From Citrobacter freundii ATCC 8090 = MTCC 1658 = NBRC 12681 (lineage in GTDB: Bacteria > Pseudomonadota > Gammaproteobacteria > Enterobacterales > Enterobacteriaceae), in assembly GCF_011064845.1 (NCBI RefSeq), contig NZ_CP049015.1:3534001-3598000 (forward strand): a stretch of 64,000 nucleotides of DNA. Direction: 5' to 3'. The notes beneath the pieces were generated by a model. That model did not search any database. It saw only the letters and a list, made by a program, of their open reading frames with translations, and was not told the DNA's origin. The number at the start of each line of letters is the position of its first letter. Within the stretch, counting starts at the first letter, position 1. Positions 40,460 to 50,203 of this stretch are shown piece after piece. The translations under genes were made by a program, and so were the position numbers.

Positions 40460-41236
40460 TCAGATAATCCGATTCTGTTTAAAGTCGCGCAGGAAACCGC
40501 CCCAGCGACGTTCATAGAACGGTGCGATGTGCTCAGTGATAAAGTGGCTCACGCCCTTCTCACCTTTCCTCACCTGGCAAATATCAATCGGTTCATCACC
40601 CGGTAACGTATCCGTTGCAACACTCCCCGTGGCATGAATAATCTCTTCAATATCGCCATCCGCTTCAATGCCAATCAGCAGGTTGGGTTGGGCATCCGGA
40701 CTTTCTTTGATCGAGCAGAGAAACGCGCGTTTTACCGGCTTAATGGTTTTAAACAGCGTAGTCAGCGAGTCAATCATCTGCGCCGGAGGTTCAGCGACTT
40801 CAGAGAGGAGCAGCGATTCACCGCCTTCCAGTACTTCCTGGGTGCTGAGCGGATTCCCTTCTTCCCCCATCAGCAGGCTGATTTCACGCGGCATAAATTC
40901 TTTGCCGGTCGGCAGTTTCGCGTTGAGAAACAGCGTTTCGCCGAGCGTCATTTCAAACAATGTACGCACCGGCATGACGACAAATGCCTGCTCATCTTCA
41001 ACCGCCTGCTGAAGAGCTTCCAGGGAGGTGAAGAACGGGATCACGGTCGTGCCGTCTTCTTTTTCCCAGTGCTGAAGATCGAGGGCGCTGTCTTCAACCA
41101 CCGCCTCGCCTTCTGCGGCTGTACCCGGCACCCAGACGGTAGACTCCAGTAAAGTACGGAAAAATGCCGGACGATGCGCAGGCTCTGTCGCCGCTTGCTC
41201 CAGCAGGGTTTCTAATTCGTTTTTCGTTTCGGACAT
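40460..41236 (-). CDS. sseB: Enhanced serine sensitivity protein SseB
   Basis: This 258-aa cytosolic protein matches E. coli SseB in length when started at the ATG at 41236 (MSETKNELETLLEQAATEP). E. coli SseB was named for its effect on serine sensitivity when overexpressed; its biochemical role is unknown. It has an N-terminal SseB domain (about 15-130, FFTSLEALQQAVEDEQAFVVMPVRTLFEM) and a C-terminal SseB-type domain ending RWGGFLRDFKQNRII. It is unrelated to the SPI-2 translocon protein of the same name. It lies between the timP locus and a BIME. Confidence 0.93.
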   Translation of the reverse strand: MSETKNELETLLEQAATEPAHRPAFFRTLLESTVWVPGTAAEGEAVVEDSALDLQHWEKEDGTTVIPFFTSLEALQQAVEDEQAFVVMPVRTLFEMTLGETLFLNAKLPTGKEFMPREISLLMGEEGNPLSTQEVLEGGESLLLSEVAEPPAQMIDSLTTLFKTIKPVKRAFLCSIKESPDAQPNLLIGIEADGDIEEIIHATGSVATDTLPGDEPIDICQVRKGEKGVSHFITEHIAPFYERRWGGFLRDFKQNRII

Positions 41237-41261
41237 AGAGATCACAAATTATGTATATGGG

Positions 41262-41336
41262 TTGTAGGCCTGATAAGACGCACGGCGTCGCCATCAGGCA
41301 AAATACCGGGTGGCACTTCGCTTACCCGGCCTACAA
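41262..41336. repeat. BIME: two inverted REP elements between sseB and pepB
   Basis: Two REP sequences in opposite orientation (41262-41300 with GTAGGCCTGATAAGACGC; 41301-41336 ending TTACCCGGCCTACAA) form a classic bacterial interspersed mosaic element. It lies 9 bp after the pepB stop and probably stabilises the upstream pepB mRNA. Confidence 0.9.
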
Positions 41337-41345
41337 AAACACCGT

Positions 41346-42629
41346 TCAGGCAATCAGCAGATTTGCAATCGTGCGCACACCCAGACCAGTTGCGCCCGCA
41401 GACCACTGCTCAACTGGCGCTTTGCGATAGGTTGCAGAGCAGTCGATGTGCAGCCAGCCTTGCTGATAGTTTTCCACGAAATGGGACAGGAAACCCGCCG
41501 CGGTGCTAGCACCCGCCGGATAGGCCGCACTGCCGGTATTATTCAGCTCGGCAAAGTTAGACGGCAGCTGGCTACGGTGGAACTCTGCCAACGGCAGACG
41601 CCAGAACGGCTCGTTTTCTTGCGCCGCGCTTGCCAGCAGACGGGCAGCCAGTTGATCGTCAAAGCTAAACAGCGCATGGTAATCGTTGCCCAGCGCAGTT
41701 TTCGCCGCGCCGGTCAGCGTGGCGGCATCAATGATCAATTCTGGTTTTTGCGCGCTGGCGTCAATCAGTCCATCGGCCAGTACCAGACGCCCTTCGGCAT
41801 CGGTATTCATCACTTCAACTTTTTTACCGTTGCGATAGTGAATAATATCGCCGAGTTTAAAGGCGTTGCCGCTAATCAGGTTATCCGCGCAGCACAGATA
41901 CAGCTTCACGCGCTTGTTCAGACCACGGGTGATGGCGAACGCCAGCGCGCCGGTCACCGTTGCCGCGCCGCCCATATCAGACTTCATCGAGTCCATAAAT
42001 GCGCTTTGCTTGATGCTGTAACCGCCGGAGTCAAAAGTAATTCCCTTACCCACCAGGCAGGCATAAACCGGGGCTTCTTTATCGCCAGTTGGATTGTAAT
42101 CCAGCGCCAGCAGTACCGGAGGACGTTCGGAGCCACGACCTACGGTATGCAATCCCATGTAGTTCTGCTCGCGCAGATCTTCGCCTTTAGTGATGCGGTA
42201 AGAGACGTTATCGCAGGCAACAGAGCACAGCAGGTCTACTGCGCGTTGCGCCAGCTGTTCCGGGCCCAGCTCTTCTGCCGGGGCGTTAATGGTATCGCGC
42301 ACCCAGTCAATAATTTTCAGGCGGTTATCCAGCTCTTTGCGCTGCGCCTCATCCAGAGCGGCCCACTCAACTTTGCGGGTGCCTTTTGGCCCTTTGTAGC
42401 CCTGCCAGAACGCCCAGCTACGTTCAGTATCCCAGCCTTCACCATCCAGTTGGACATGTTTAATACCCAGGCCGTCAATTTTACGGGCGGCGCGCTGGAT
42501 AAGGCCGAGGTCATCTTTTCCGTTCAGGTGCAGGGTAATGCCATCATTATTAATGCTGTATGTCGCCTTTTCACCCCAGCGGGCATCAGCGGGTTGCGTG
42601 GAAAGCGTAATTTTCATGGCTTCTGTCAT
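41346..42629 (-). CDS. pepB: Aminopeptidase B (M17 leucyl aminopeptidase family)
   Basis: PepB removes N-terminal residues from peptides with broad specificity. At 427 aa from the ATG at 42629 ([19 protein letters not shown]) it equals E. coli PepB; a longer frame reads antisense through iscX. The M17 metal- and substrate-binding segments are intact: [15 protein letters not shown] (about 195), [11 protein letters not shown] and [14 protein letters not shown] (about 275), with catalytic Lys and Arg in these loops. A BIME follows the gene. It is downstream of iscX by 61 bp and may share isc readthrough. Confidence 0.97.
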   Translation of the reverse strand: MTEAMKITLSTQPADARWGEKATYSINNDGITLHLNGKDDLGLIQRAARKIDGLGIKHVQLDGEGWDTERSWAFWQGYKGPKGTRKVEWAALDEAQRKELDNRLKIIDWVRDTINAPAEELGPEQLAQRAVDLLCSVACDNVSYRITKGEDLREQNYMGLHTVGRGSERPPVLLALDYNPTGDKEAPVYACLVGKGITFDSGGYSIKQSAFMDSMKSDMGGAATVTGALAFAITRGLNKRVKLYLCCADNLISGNAFKLGDIIHYRNGKKVEVMNTDAEGRLVLADGLIDASAQKPELIIDAATLTGAAKTALGNDYHALFSFDDQLAARLLASAAQENEPFWRLPLAEFHRSQLPSNFAELNNTGSAAYPAGASTAAGFLSHFVENYQQGWLHIDCSATYRKAPVEQWSAGATGLGVRTIANLLIA

Positions 42630-42690
42630 TTTATTTATCCTTATTTTCGCGCATACAGGAAAACGGGCCACCCGTGGGCAGCCCGTTGAC

Positions 42691-42891
42691 TTATTCGGCT
42701 TCGTCCAGCCAGACCAGCAAAATGGCCTCAAGGATTTTTTCGTTCGATGCCTGAGGATCATCATCGAACTCTTCCAGGTCACAGATCCACTGGTGCAGAT
42801 CGGTGAAACGAACGGTCTTGGGGTCGAGATCGGGGAACGCGTCGTACAGCGCCTCGCCGATTTCACGGCTATCGGTCCACTTCAGTCCCAT
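42691..42891 (-). CDS. iscX: IscX, Fe-S assembly modulator
   Basis: IscX is a 66-aa acidic protein, the length of E. coli IscX (YfhJ). It binds IscS and iron and modulates cluster assembly in competition with frataxin CyaY. Recognisable segments are [30 protein letters not shown] (in parts) and the C-terminal LVWLDEAE. It is the last isc operon gene, 11 bp after fdx. Confidence 0.97.
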   Translation of the reverse strand: MGLKWTDSREIGEALYDAFPDLDPKTVRFTDLHQWICDLEEFDDDPQASNEKILEAILLVWLDEAE

Positions 42892-42902
42892 ACTACCCTC
42901 TG

Positions 42903-43238
42903 TTAATGCTCACGTGCATGATTGATTGTGTAACGTGGGATTTCGACCACTAAATCGTCCTCGGTGACACGTGCCTGACAGCTTAAACGGCTCTCCGGCT
43001 CCAGTCCCCAGGCTTTATCCAGCATGTCGTCTTCTTCTTCTGTGCTTTCCGGCAAAGAATCAAAACCTTCACGTACGATGCAGTGGCAGGTTGTGCAGGC
43101 ACAGGATTTTTCACAGGCGTGTTCAATCTCGATACCGTTACGCAGGGCAACGTCAAGAATGGTTTCGCCGGTCTCAGCTTCCAGAACTGCGCCATCGGGA
43201 CAGAGATCCTGATGAGGCAAAATAACAATCTTTGGCAT
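42903..43238 (-). CDS. fdx: [2Fe-2S] adrenodoxin-type ferredoxin
   Basis: Fdx supplies electrons for Fe-S cluster synthesis on IscU. The 111-aa length equals E. coli Fdx. The cluster is bound by cysteines in [14 protein letters not shown] (C-x5-C-x2-C) and a fourth Cys in SRLSCQARV, the vertebrate-type pattern. It lies one base after hscA and 11 bp before iscX. Confidence 0.98.
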   Translation of the reverse strand: MPKIVILPHQDLCPDGAVLEAETGETILDVALRNGIEIEHACEKSCACTTCHCIVREGFDSLPESTEEEDDMLDKAWGLEPESRLSCQARVTEDDLVVEIPRYTINHAREH

Positions 43239-43239
43239 A

Positions 43240-45090
43240 TTAAACCTCGTCCACGGAATGGCCTTTCAGCGCGCTACGGACGGACTTGTCCATGCGGCGA
43301 GCGGCGAATTCCTGGGTTTGTTTGTCTACGTTTTTAATGGCTTGTTCTATCGCGTCAACATCGTCACCCTGTGCAACCTCGCTCAAATGCGCGGCGGCGG
43401 TGTCGATAGCCTGACGTTCTGCGGCGCTTAACAGCGCGGCATCAGCGTTCAACGCACCGGATAAACTTTCCAGTACGCGTGCCGCTTCGACTTTCTGTTC
43501 TGCCAGCATACGGGCTTTAACGTCCTGCTCGGCAAAACTCATCGAATCCTGAATCATGGAGGCGATTTCACTGTCGGTCAGACCGTAGGACGGTTTAACC
43601 TGAATTGAGGACTCAACGCCGGTGGATTTTTCCATAGCGGTGACGCTCAGCAGGCCATCGGCGTCCACCTGGAAGGTCACGCGGATGTGTGCGCCGCCAG
43701 CTGGCAATGCCGGGATGCCGCGCAGCGCAAAACGCGCCAGTGAACGGCAGTCCTGCACCAGCTCACGCTCGCCTTGCATTACGTGAATGGACATCGCGGT
43801 TTGGCCATCTTTAAAGGTGGTAAAGTCCTGCGCGCGCGCCACCGGAATCGTGGTGTTACGTGGGATCACTTTCTCCACCAGACCGCCCATGGTTTCCAGT
43901 CCCAGGGACAGCGGGATAACGTCCAGCAGCAGCATTTCGCTGTCCGGTTTATTTCCGACCAGAATATCTGCCTGGATTGCCGCACCAATAGCGACCACTT
44001 TGTCCGGGTCAATAGAAGTCAGCGGCGTACGGCCAAAAAATTCACCGACGCGTTCACGCACCAATGGCACGCGAGTTGAACCACCGACCATCACCACTTC
44101 CAGCACATCCTGCGGCTCCACGCCCGCATCTTTCAGCGCGCGACGGCAGGCCAGCAGCGTACGCTTGACCAGTGCGGAAATGAGTTCATTAAAGGTTTCA
44201 CGGGTGATTTCACCCTGCCATCCCGCCACGTTAACCGTTACAGAATCAGCGTCGCTAAGCGCGATTTTCGCTGCAATAGCAGCATCCAGCAGTTCGCGCT
44301 GTACGCGGTTATCGCTACGGTCGGCCACGCCAGCCTGCTCGCGAATATAATCGGCCAGCAGATGGTCAAAATCGTCGCCGCCGAGCGCGGAATCACCGCC
44401 GGTCGCCAGCACTTCAAACACGCCGCGGCTCAGACGCAGAATAGAAATATCAAAAGTACCGCCGCCAAGATCGTAGACAGCAATCACGCCTTCCTGACCG
44501 GAGTCCAGACCATAGGCAATCGCTGCTGCGGTCGGTTCGTTCAACAGACGCAATACGTGCAGGCCCGCCAGACGCGCGGCGTCTTTGGTCCCCTGACGCT
44601 GTGCATCGTCAAAGTAAGCCGGAACGGTGATTACCACGCCATCCAGTTCGCCGGACAGTGATTCGGTTGCCCGCGCGGCCAGCGCTTTCAGAATATCCGC
44701 GGAGACGCGCACCGGATTAAGCAATCCGGCAGCGGTTTCAATCATCGGCAAGCCGTTTTCGCTTGCCTGGAACGTATATGGCAGATGCGGGTAACGCGCC
44801 TGGATATCCGCCAGAGAGCGGCCCATCATGCGTTTTACCGAACTGACGGTGTTTGCCGTATCCAGCGCAGCATTGGCGCGGGCATCGTAACCGACAGAAT
44901 AACCCTGCTGCTGATAGTGAACCACTGACGGCAACAGGTGGCGACCTTCATGGTCTGCCAACGTTTCGGCCTGGCCGCTGCGTACGGTCGCAACCAGGGA
45001 GTTGGTGGTGCCTAAATCGATACCTACCGCCAGACGACGCTGGTGCGGCGCGGCGCTCAGACCAGGCTCACTAATTTGTAATAAGGCCAT
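43240..45090 (-). CDS. hscA: Fe-S specific Hsp70 chaperone HscA
   Basis: HscA is a 616-aa Hsp70-family ATPase that, with HscB, helps move the nascent cluster from IscU to acceptor proteins by binding the IscU LPPVK loop. The ATPase domain (about 20-385) has [26 protein letters not shown] and [11 protein letters not shown]. The substrate-binding beta domain (about 390-510) has [20 protein letters not shown], and an alpha lid follows. Length equals E. coli HscA. It lies 15 bp downstream of hscB. Confidence 0.98.
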   Translation of the reverse strand: MALLQISEPGLSAAPHQRRLAVGIDLGTTNSLVATVRSGQAETLADHEGRHLLPSVVHYQQQGYSVGYDARANAALDTANTVSSVKRMMGRSLADIQARYPHLPYTFQASENGLPMIETAAGLLNPVRVSADILKALAARATESLSGELDGVVITVPAYFDDAQRQGTKDAARLAGLHVLRLLNEPTAAAIAYGLDSGQEGVIAVYDLGGGTFDISILRLSRGVFEVLATGGDSALGGDDFDHLLADYIREQAGVADRSDNRVQRELLDAAIAAKIALSDADSVTVNVAGWQGEITRETFNELISALVKRTLLACRRALKDAGVEPQDVLEVVMVGGSTRVPLVRERVGEFFGRTPLTSIDPDKVVAIGAAIQADILVGNKPDSEMLLLDVIPLSLGLETMGGLVEKVIPRNTTIPVARAQDFTTFKDGQTAMSIHVMQGERELVQDCRSLARFALRGIPALPAGGAHIRVTFQVDADGLLSVTAMEKSTGVESSIQVKPSYGLTDSEIASMIQDSMSFAEQDVKARMLAEQKVEAARVLESLSGALNADAALLSAAERQAIDTAAAHLSEVAQGDDVDAIEQAIKNVDKQTQEFAARRMDKSVRSALKGHSVDEV

Positions 45091-45105
45091 TTTCGCTTCC
45101 GGAAA

Positions 45106-45621
45106 TTAAAAATCGAGCAGTTTTTCTTCGAGTTGTTCTGCACTGCTTCGCAGTTTATCGAGAAAACGCAGCTTACGCACGGTATCTGCCGCTGCGTCCC
45201 ACGTCTCGCTATCCAGCTGTTCCACCATCAGTTGATGACGAACGTTATACATTTCGCTGACGCGTTGCATAAACGCATCTAAACGTTGACTGTCTTTTGC
45301 CTGTTCAATTTCGTCCAGCTCTTCCCGCAGCTCCAGTTGTTCCATCAGAAACGCGGTATCGCGCACCGTGTGCTGCTCACTACGGATGTCAAAGCCGTGT
45401 AAAGACAATAAGTATTCGGCGCGCATCAAAGGATGACGCAGCGTTTGCCAGGCCTGGTTGATCGTGGCGGACTGCGAAACCGCAGCAAGTTGTTCCGCCT
45501 GAGAACCGCTGGCAAATTTATCAGGATGATACTGACGTTGTAGATCCTGAAAACGTAGGCTCAGCGCCTGAGTATCGAGCTGATAACGGGCCGGCAAGCC
45601 AAAGAGGGTGAAGTAGTCCAT
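45106..45621 (-). CDS. hscB: Fe-S co-chaperone HscB (J-domain protein)
   Basis: HscB binds IscU and stimulates HscA ATPase. It is 171 aa as in E. coli. An N-terminal J domain (about 1-75) has the HPDK motif in [12 protein letters not shown], and the C-terminal three-helix IscU-binding domain (about 85-171) includes [14 protein letters not shown]. It is separated from iscA by 108 bp containing a strong stem, so isc expression may be tuned here. Confidence 0.98.
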   Translation of the reverse strand: MDYFTLFGLPARYQLDTQALSLRFQDLQRQYHPDKFASGSQAEQLAAVSQSATINQAWQTLRHPLMRAEYLLSLHGFDIRSEQHTVRDTAFLMEQLELREELDEIEQAKDSQRLDAFMQRVSEMYNVRHQLMVEQLDSETWDAAADTVRKLRFLDKLRSSAEQLEEKLLDF

Positions 45622-45685
45622 AACATTCTCAGGGCATCGATTCTCTGTTGTTCACGGGAGCAAAACCAGAGAGTCAGGTAAAACA

Positions 45686-45716
45686 AACCCCACGCGCAGG
45701 CGACCACGGTGGGGTT
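45686..45716 (-). terminator. Stem between iscA and hscB (possible attenuator)
   Basis: The arms AACCCCAC (45686-45693) and GTGGGGTT (45709-45716) form an 8-bp stem. On the minus strand it is followed by TTGTTTT, a weak T-run. It may lower transcription of hscBA-fdx-iscX relative to iscRSUA. Confidence 0.6.
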
Positions 45717-45729
45717 ATCGGTAAGCGCG

Positions 45730-46053
45730 TTACACGTGGAAGCTTTCGCCGCATCCACATTCGTCTTTCACGTTCGGGTTAGTAAACTTAAACCCTTCGT
45801 TCAGACCTTCTTTGACGAAGTCTAACTGCGTACCGTCGAGGAATTGCAGGCTCTTACCGTCGACCACAACTTTAACGCCTTTGTCTTCAAACACGGTATC
45901 TTCAGCCGCCGGCTCGTCAACAAATTCCAGTACATAGGCCATACCTGAGCAGCCGGAGGTTCTCACGCCCAGACGCAGACCAAACCCTTTACCGCGGTTT
46001 GCCAGGAAGGTATTTACACGCGCTGCTGCACTGTCGCTTAAGGTAATCGACAT
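45730..46053 (-). CDS. iscA: A-type Fe-S cluster carrier IscA
   Basis: IscA is 107 aa, as in E. coli, and carries iron or Fe-S clusters to target proteins. The three conserved cysteines are Cys35 in [14 protein letters not shown] and the C-terminal pair in [10 protein letters not shown]. It follows iscU by 20 bp. Confidence 0.98.
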   Translation of the reverse strand: MSITLSDSAAARVNTFLANRGKGFGLRLGVRTSGCSGMAYVLEFVDEPAAEDTVFEDKGVKVVVDGKSLQFLDGTQLDFVKEGLNEGFKFTNPNVKDECGCGESFHV

Positions 46054-46073
46054 AATAAAACCTCAACTCTTAA

Positions 46074-46460
46074 TTATTTTGCTTCACGTTTGCTTTTGTA
46101 ATCCGCAATCGCGGCTTTAATCGCGTCTTCAGCCAGAATAGAGCAGTGAATTTTCACCGGTGGCAGTTCAAGCTCGTCGGCGATATCGGTGTTTTTAATC
46201 GCCTGTGCTTCGTCCAGAGATTTCCCTTTTACCCATTCGGTAACCAGAGAGCTGGAAGCAATAGCGGAACCGCAGCCGTAAGTCTTGAAACGCGCGTCTT
46301 CAATGATACCTTCATTGTTGACTTTAATCTGCAACTTCATCACGTCGCCACAGGCTGGTGCACCCACCATGCCGCTGCCCACGTTCTCGTCGCTGTTGTC
46401 AAAAGAACCCACGTTACGTGGATTCTCATAATGATCGATTACTTTTTCGCTGTAAGCCAT
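46074..46460 (-). CDS. iscU: Fe-S cluster scaffold IscU
   Basis: IscU is the 128-aa scaffold on which [2Fe-2S] clusters are assembled. Cluster ligands are Cys37 (GAPACGDVMKLQI), Cys63 (KTYGCGSAIASSS) and Cys106 (KIHCSILAEDA), with the partner Asp39. The HscA recognition motif LPPVK is present just before Cys106. Length equals E. coli IscU. Confidence 0.98.
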   Translation of the reverse strand: MAYSEKVIDHYENPRNVGSFDNSDENVGSGMVGAPACGDVMKLQIKVNNEGIIEDARFKTYGCGSAIASSSLVTEWVKGKSLDEAQAIKNTDIADELELPPVKIHCSILAEDAIKAAIADYKSKREAK

Positions 46461-46485
46461 GCTGAATTCTCCTTATCGGTACCGA

Positions 46486-47700
46486 TTAGTGATGTGACCA
46501 TTCAATGCTGTTCAGATCCACGCCCTGTTTGTACATTTCCCACAGCGGAGAAAGGTCACGCAGGCGGCCGATGGAGTTGCGAACCAGATTAATGGCGTAG
46601 TCAATCTCTTCTTCGGTAGTGAAACGACCTAAAGAGAAACGAATTGAGCTGTGTGCCAGCTCGTCGGTCATCCCCAGCGCGCGCAGCACGTAGGATGGCT
46701 CCAGGCTTGCAGAAGTACATGCAGAACCGGAGGATACAGCCAGATCTTTCAGCGCCATAATCAGCGATTCGCCTTCAACATAGTTGAAGCTAACGTTGAG
46801 AATGTTCGGTGCGCCCTGCTCGAGATCGCCGTTAAGATACACTTCTTCCATATCTTTCACGCCGTCCCACAGACGGTTACGCAGACTGCGCAGGCGCGCC
46901 ATCTCGGTTTCCATCTCTTCTTTAGCGATACGGTAAGCTTCACCCATGCCGACGATCTGGTGCACAGGCAGCGTACCGGAACGCATACCGCGCTCGTGAC
47001 CGCCGCCGTGCATCTGCGCTTCAATACGAATACGCGGTTTACGACGCACGTACAGCGCACCGATACCTTTAGGACCATAGATTTTGTGGCCGGAAAAGGA
47101 CATCAGATCAACTTTCAGTTGGCTCAGATCGATAGGCAGTTTGCCCACGCTCTGGGTCGCATCAACGTGATAGATGATGCCGCGCGCACGGCACATTTCG
47201 CCGATAGTCGCGATATCCTGCACCACGCCGATTTCGTTATTCACGTGCATGATGGACACGAGGATGGTGTCGTCACGCATTGCCGCTTCAAGTTCTTTCA
47301 GGTCAATAATGCCGTTACGCTGCGGGGCGAGGTAGGTGACTTCAAATCCTTCGCGCTCCAGCTGACGACAGGTATCCAGGACGGCTTTGTGTTCGGTTTT
47401 GCTGGTGATGATGTGCTTGCCTTTTTTCTGATAAAAGTTGGCTGCACCTTTAATCGCCAGGTTATCGGATTCAGTCGCACCGGAAGTAAAGACGATTTCA
47501 CGCGGGTCAGCGCCCACGAGGTCAGCAATCTGGTTACGGGCGATATCTACCGCCTCTTCAGCCTGCCAGCCGAAACGGTGTGAACGAGACGCTGGGTTAC
47601 CAAAGTTTCCGTCCAGGGTCAGACACTGCATCATTTTCTCGGCAACACGCGGGTCCACCGGCGTGGTTGCGGAGTAGTCGAGATAGATCGGTAATTTCAT
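46486..47700 (-). CDS. iscS: Cysteine desulfurase IscS
   Basis: IscS uses PLP to remove sulfur from cysteine and gives persulfide to IscU, TusA, ThiI and others. At 404 aa from the ATG at 47700 ([19 protein letters not shown]) it matches E. coli IscS; an upstream frame extension of 65 codons crosses the iscR-iscS gap. The PLP lysine is in [12 protein letters not shown] (about Lys206). The mobile catalytic Cys328 is in [16 protein letters not shown]. The C-terminus ends LNSIEWSHH. Confidence 0.98.
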   Translation of the reverse strand: MKLPIYLDYSATTPVDPRVAEKMMQCLTLDGNFGNPASRSHRFGWQAEEAVDIARNQIADLVGADPREIVFTSGATESDNLAIKGAANFYQKKGKHIITSKTEHKAVLDTCRQLEREGFEVTYLAPQRNGIIDLKELEAAMRDDTILVSIMHVNNEIGVVQDIATIGEMCRARGIIYHVDATQSVGKLPIDLSQLKVDLMSFSGHKIYGPKGIGALYVRRKPRIRIEAQMHGGGHERGMRSGTLPVHQIVGMGEAYRIAKEEMETEMARLRSLRNRLWDGVKDMEEVYLNGDLEQGAPNILNVSFNYVEGESLIMALKDLAVSSGSACTSASLEPSYVLRALGMTDELAHSSIRFSLGRFTTEEEIDYAINLVRNSIGRLRDLSPLWEMYKQGVDLNSIEWSHH

Positions 47701-47771
47701 TGCTCTATAAACTCCGTACATCGCTTCAATGCAAGGAATCAGGCAACCGGCTGGATGTACGACCGAGTTAA

Positions 47772-47790
47772 CGGGGTGTGTAACACCCCG
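47772..47790 (-). promoter_or_regulatory. Strong hairpin between iscR and iscS (mRNA processing/stability site)
   Basis: An 8-bp stem (CGGGGTGT / ACACCCCG) with a 3-base loop lies 22 bp after the iscR stop. In E. coli a structured iscR-iscS region protects iscR mRNA when the small RNA RyhB causes decay of iscSUA. The same role is likely here by position. Confidence 0.7.
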
Positions 47791-47812
47791 GCCTGATTCT
47801 AAAATACTTTTA

Positions 47813-48304
47813 TTATGCGCGTAACTTAACGTCGATCGCGTCTTGTGCACGATTAGTGCGTGGAGCGTCATGGGTGTGCTGGCGACCAGACACATCCAGG
47901 ACTTCCTGATTATTCACCAGTTCGCCCAACGTAATGTTGTTGAGGAAACCGGTCAGACGATCGCTCAGATCGCGCCACAGCGCGTGGGTCAGGCATTTAT
48001 CGCCGCCCTGACAACCGCCTTTGCCCTGGCAACGGGTCGCATCTACAGACTCGTCCACAGCGCTGATTACTTCACCTACTGCGATGCTGCCGGCATCTTT
48101 ACCCAGCAGATACCCGCCGCCTGGTCCACGTACGCTGGAAACCAGACCGTTTTTACGCAAACGGGAAAACAGCTGCTCCAGATATGACAGGGAGATTCCC
48201 TGACGTTCAGAAATATCAGCCAACGGTACCGGGCCCGTTTCGGAGTTGAGCGCAACGTCCAACATTGCGGTCACGGCATAACGCCCTTTTGATGTCAGTC
48301 TCAT
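47813..48304 (-). CDS. iscR: Fe-S cluster-sensing regulator IscR
   Basis: IscR is a 163-aa Rrf2-family winged-helix repressor/activator (E. coli 162 aa). Holo-IscR with a [2Fe-2S] cluster represses the isc operon; the apo form activates suf and others. The DNA-binding domain (about 1-70) has [22 protein letters not shown]. Cluster ligands Cys92, Cys98 and Cys104 appear as [14 protein letters not shown], with His107 in LTHALW. It is the first isc gene, with two type 1 boxes upstream. Confidence 0.98.
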   Translation of the reverse strand: MRLTSKGRYAVTAMLDVALNSETGPVPLADISERQGISLSYLEQLFSRLRKNGLVSSVRGPGGGYLLGKDAGSIAVGEVISAVDESVDATRCQGKGGCQGGDKCLTHALWRDLSDRLTGFLNNITLGELVNNQEVLDVSGRQHTHDAPRTNRAQDAIDVKLRA

Positions 48305-48378
48305 GTCTTACTTAGCCTCAAACTCGCCCCTGCCCGGGGTTTTTTATTGTAAAATGGGGGTATTGCATAGCAGGGGCA

Positions 48379-48436
48379 AGTCTGACATTCCCGACTAAAT
48401 CAGTCAACTATTTACTTGACTAATTTAGTCAGGTAT
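48379..48436 (-). promoter_or_regulatory. iscR promoter with two IscR type 1 boxes
   Basis: Two adjacent 25-bp sites each carry a GACT-N5-AGTC core: 48387-48411 (core GACTAAATCAGTC) and 48412-48436 (core GACTAATTTAGTC). They fit the type 1 IscR pattern recognised by holo-IscR. On the minus strand the -35 TTGACT (48407-48402) lies within the proximal site, with CAGACT 17 bases on as the -10, as in E. coli. This supports autorepression of isc. Confidence 0.85.
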
Positions 48437-48477
48437 TTAACCTTCAGTGCCATTTTTACTTGCCGGAGGCGTTACGT

Positions 48478-49209
48478 TTACTTGCCTTTATTCTGTTGCT
48501 CAATTGAAGCTAAAATTCCGCGCAAAATGTTCAGCTCCTGGCTCTCAGGACGCGCACGCGTAAACAGACGGCGCAGCTTGTTCATCACCTGTCCCGGATG
48601 CCCTTCACGGATAAACCCGGTCGACAGCAGCGTTTGTTCCAGATGACCGTAAAAACGCTCTAAATCATCGACCAGCGGATACTCAGCTTCTTCGTATTCT
48701 GCGGTCTTCTCGCTTTCCTGCGTTGCCAGCCAGGCCATGCGCACTTCATAAGAGATGACCTGCACCGCCATCGCCAGGTTCAGCGAACTGTATTCCGGGT
48801 TCGCGGCAATAGCGACGTGGTAATGGCACTTCTGCAGTTCTTCATTCGTCAGGCCAACACGTTCACGACCAAACACCAGCGCTACGGGCGAATTCGTCGC
48901 TTCAGAGACGCTTTTTAAACCGCATTCACGCGGATCCAACATCGGCCACGGTAGCGTACGGGAGCGCGCACTGGTGCCTACTACCAGGCTGCAACCTGCC
49001 AGCGCTTCATCGAGAGTATCGACAATCTGCGCGCTGCCAATTACATCACTGGCACCTGCCGCCAGAGCGATGGCCTGAGAGTCCGGTTTAACCAGTGGAT
49101 TTACCAGCCACAGATTGGTTAAACCCATGGTTTTCATTGCGCGGGCTACAGAGCCCATGTTGCCAGTGTGAGAGGTTTCCACCAGCACGATTCGAATATT
49201 TTGCAGCAT
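48478..49209 (-). CDS. trmJ: tRNA (cytidine/uridine-32-2'-O)-methyltransferase TrmJ
   Basis: TrmJ 2'-O-methylates position 32 of several tRNAs. It is 243 aa (E. coli 246). The SPOUT fold (about 3-165) has the N-terminal [33 protein letters not shown] and the knot-forming [16 protein letters not shown] and [12 protein letters not shown] segments. A C-terminal helical extension (about 170-243) ends [15 protein letters not shown]. It lies upstream of iscR by 173 bp and is divergent from suhB. Confidence 0.96.
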   Translation of the reverse strand: MLQNIRIVLVETSHTGNMGSVARAMKTMGLTNLWLVNPLVKPDSQAIALAAGASDVIGSAQIVDTLDEALAGCSLVVGTSARSRTLPWPMLDPRECGLKSVSEATNSPVALVFGRERVGLTNEELQKCHYHVAIAANPEYSSLNLAMAVQVISYEVRMAWLATQESEKTAEYEEAEYPLVDDLERFYGHLEQTLLSTGFIREGHPGQVMNKLRRLFTRARPESQELNILRGILASIEQQNKGK

Positions 49210-49298
49210 TGTATTTCTTCGGCTAAAGATTATTCGGGCATATTATCATAAAACGAAGACATATTCCGAACTCGCTGCTATACTCTGCGCCGTTTTCC

Positions 49299-49310
49299 CG
49301 TTCTTTAACA
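49299..49310 (+). promoter_or_regulatory. boxA element in the suhB leader
   Basis: CGTTCTTTAACA, 17 bp before the suhB start, matches the Nus-factor boxA of rRNA operons (consensus TGCTCTTTAACA). In E. coli suhB is autoregulated through NusB/S10 binding to such a boxA, which blocks translation. A -10-like TATACT lies at 49279-49284. Confidence 0.75.
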
Positions 49311-49327
49311 TCCAGTGAGAGAGACCG

Positions 49328-50131
49328 ATGCATCCGATGCTGACCATCGCCGTGCGCGCAGCGCGCAAGGCGGGTAATGTAATTGCCAAACACTACGAAA
49401 CCCCAGACTCTGTAGAAACCAGCCAGAAAGGCAGCAATGATTTCGTGACTAACGTCGATAAAGCCGCCGAAGCGATTATTATCGAAACTATTCGCAAATC
49501 TTACCCACAGCACACCATCATCACCGAAGAAAGCGGTGAGCACGCAGGTGAAGATCAGGATGTTCAATGGGTTATCGATCCACTGGATGGCACTACCAAC
49601 TTCGTAAAACGTCTGCCGCACTTCGCGGTATCTATCGCAGTACGCATTAAAGGCCGTACTGAAGTCGCCGTTGTTTACGATCCAATGCGTAACGAACTGT
49701 TCACCGCCACTCGCGGCCAGGGCGCACAGCTGAACGGCTATCGTCTGCGTGGCAGCACCGCCCGCGATCTGGACGGCACCATCATCGCCACCGGTTTCCC
49801 GTTCAAAGCGAAGCAGCACGCCGCTTCTTACATGAAAATTCTTGGCAAAATGTTTACCGAGTGCGCTGACTTCCGCCGCACAGGTTCTGCTGCGCTGGAT
49901 CTGGCTTACGTTGCCGCTGCGCGCGTCGACGGTTACTTCGAAATCGGTCTGAAACCATGGGATTTCGCAGCAGGTGAGCTGATTGCACGTGAAGCTGGCG
50001 CACTGGTTTGCGACTTCACCGGTGGTCATAACTACCTGGCAACCGGCAACATCGTTGCAGGTAACCCGCGCGTTGTTAAAGCCATGCTGGCTAACATGCG
50101 TGACGAACTGAGTGATGCGCTGAAGCGTTAA
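49328..50131 (+). CDS. suhB: Inositol-1-monophosphatase / Nus complex factor SuhB
   Basis: SuhB is a 267-aa Mg2+-dependent inositol monophosphatase that also works in the rRNA antitermination complex. E. coli SuhB is the same length. Metal-binding motifs are ITEESGEH (about Glu67), DPLDGTTNF (about 84-92) and WDFAAGELIAREAGA (about 212). GAGAGAG precedes the ATG. A REP element follows the stop. It lies divergent to trmJ. Confidence 0.98.
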   Translation: MHPMLTIAVRAARKAGNVIAKHYETPDSVETSQKGSNDFVTNVDKAAEAIIIETIRKSYPQHTIITEESGEHAGEDQDVQWVIDPLDGTTNFVKRLPHFAVSIAVRIKGRTEVAVVYDPMRNELFTATRGQGAQLNGYRLRGSTARDLDGTIIATGFPFKAKQHAASYMKILGKMFTECADFRRTGSAALDLAYVAAARVDGYFEIGLKPWDFAAGELIAREAGALVCDFTGGHNYLATGNIVAGNPRVVKAMLANMRDELSDALKR

Positions 50132-50140
50132 TCTGCTGTG

Positions 50141-50180
50141 GTGCCGGATGCGACGCTTTCGCGTCTTATCCGGCCTACAA
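50141..50180. repeat. REP element after suhB
   Basis: A single REP-type palindrome (GTGCCGGATGCGACGC, then TTATCCGGCCTACAA) lies 9 bp after the suhB stop, between suhB and the convergent NicO-family gene. Confidence 0.9.
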
Positions 50181-50203
50181 GTCATACCATTCCGCTCACT
50201 AAT

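Noticed and set aside
41262..41336. Possible CRISPR or IS remnant
   Set aside because: The sequence is a standard pair of inverted REP elements (BIME); no regular repeat-spacer structure or transposase is present.
41310..42689. 459-codon plus-strand ORF antisense to pepB
   Set aside because: It mirrors pepB, includes the BIME at its start and shows no domain or plausible ribosome site.
46651..47583. 310-codon plus-strand ORF antisense to iscS
   Set aside because: Shadow of the highly conserved iscS frame; composition is that of reverse-complemented coding DNA.
49223..50185. 320-codon minus-strand ORF antisense to suhB
   Set aside because: It lies wholly over the well-supported suhB gene plus the REP, has no homology I recognise, and its frame is explained by suhB codon bias.
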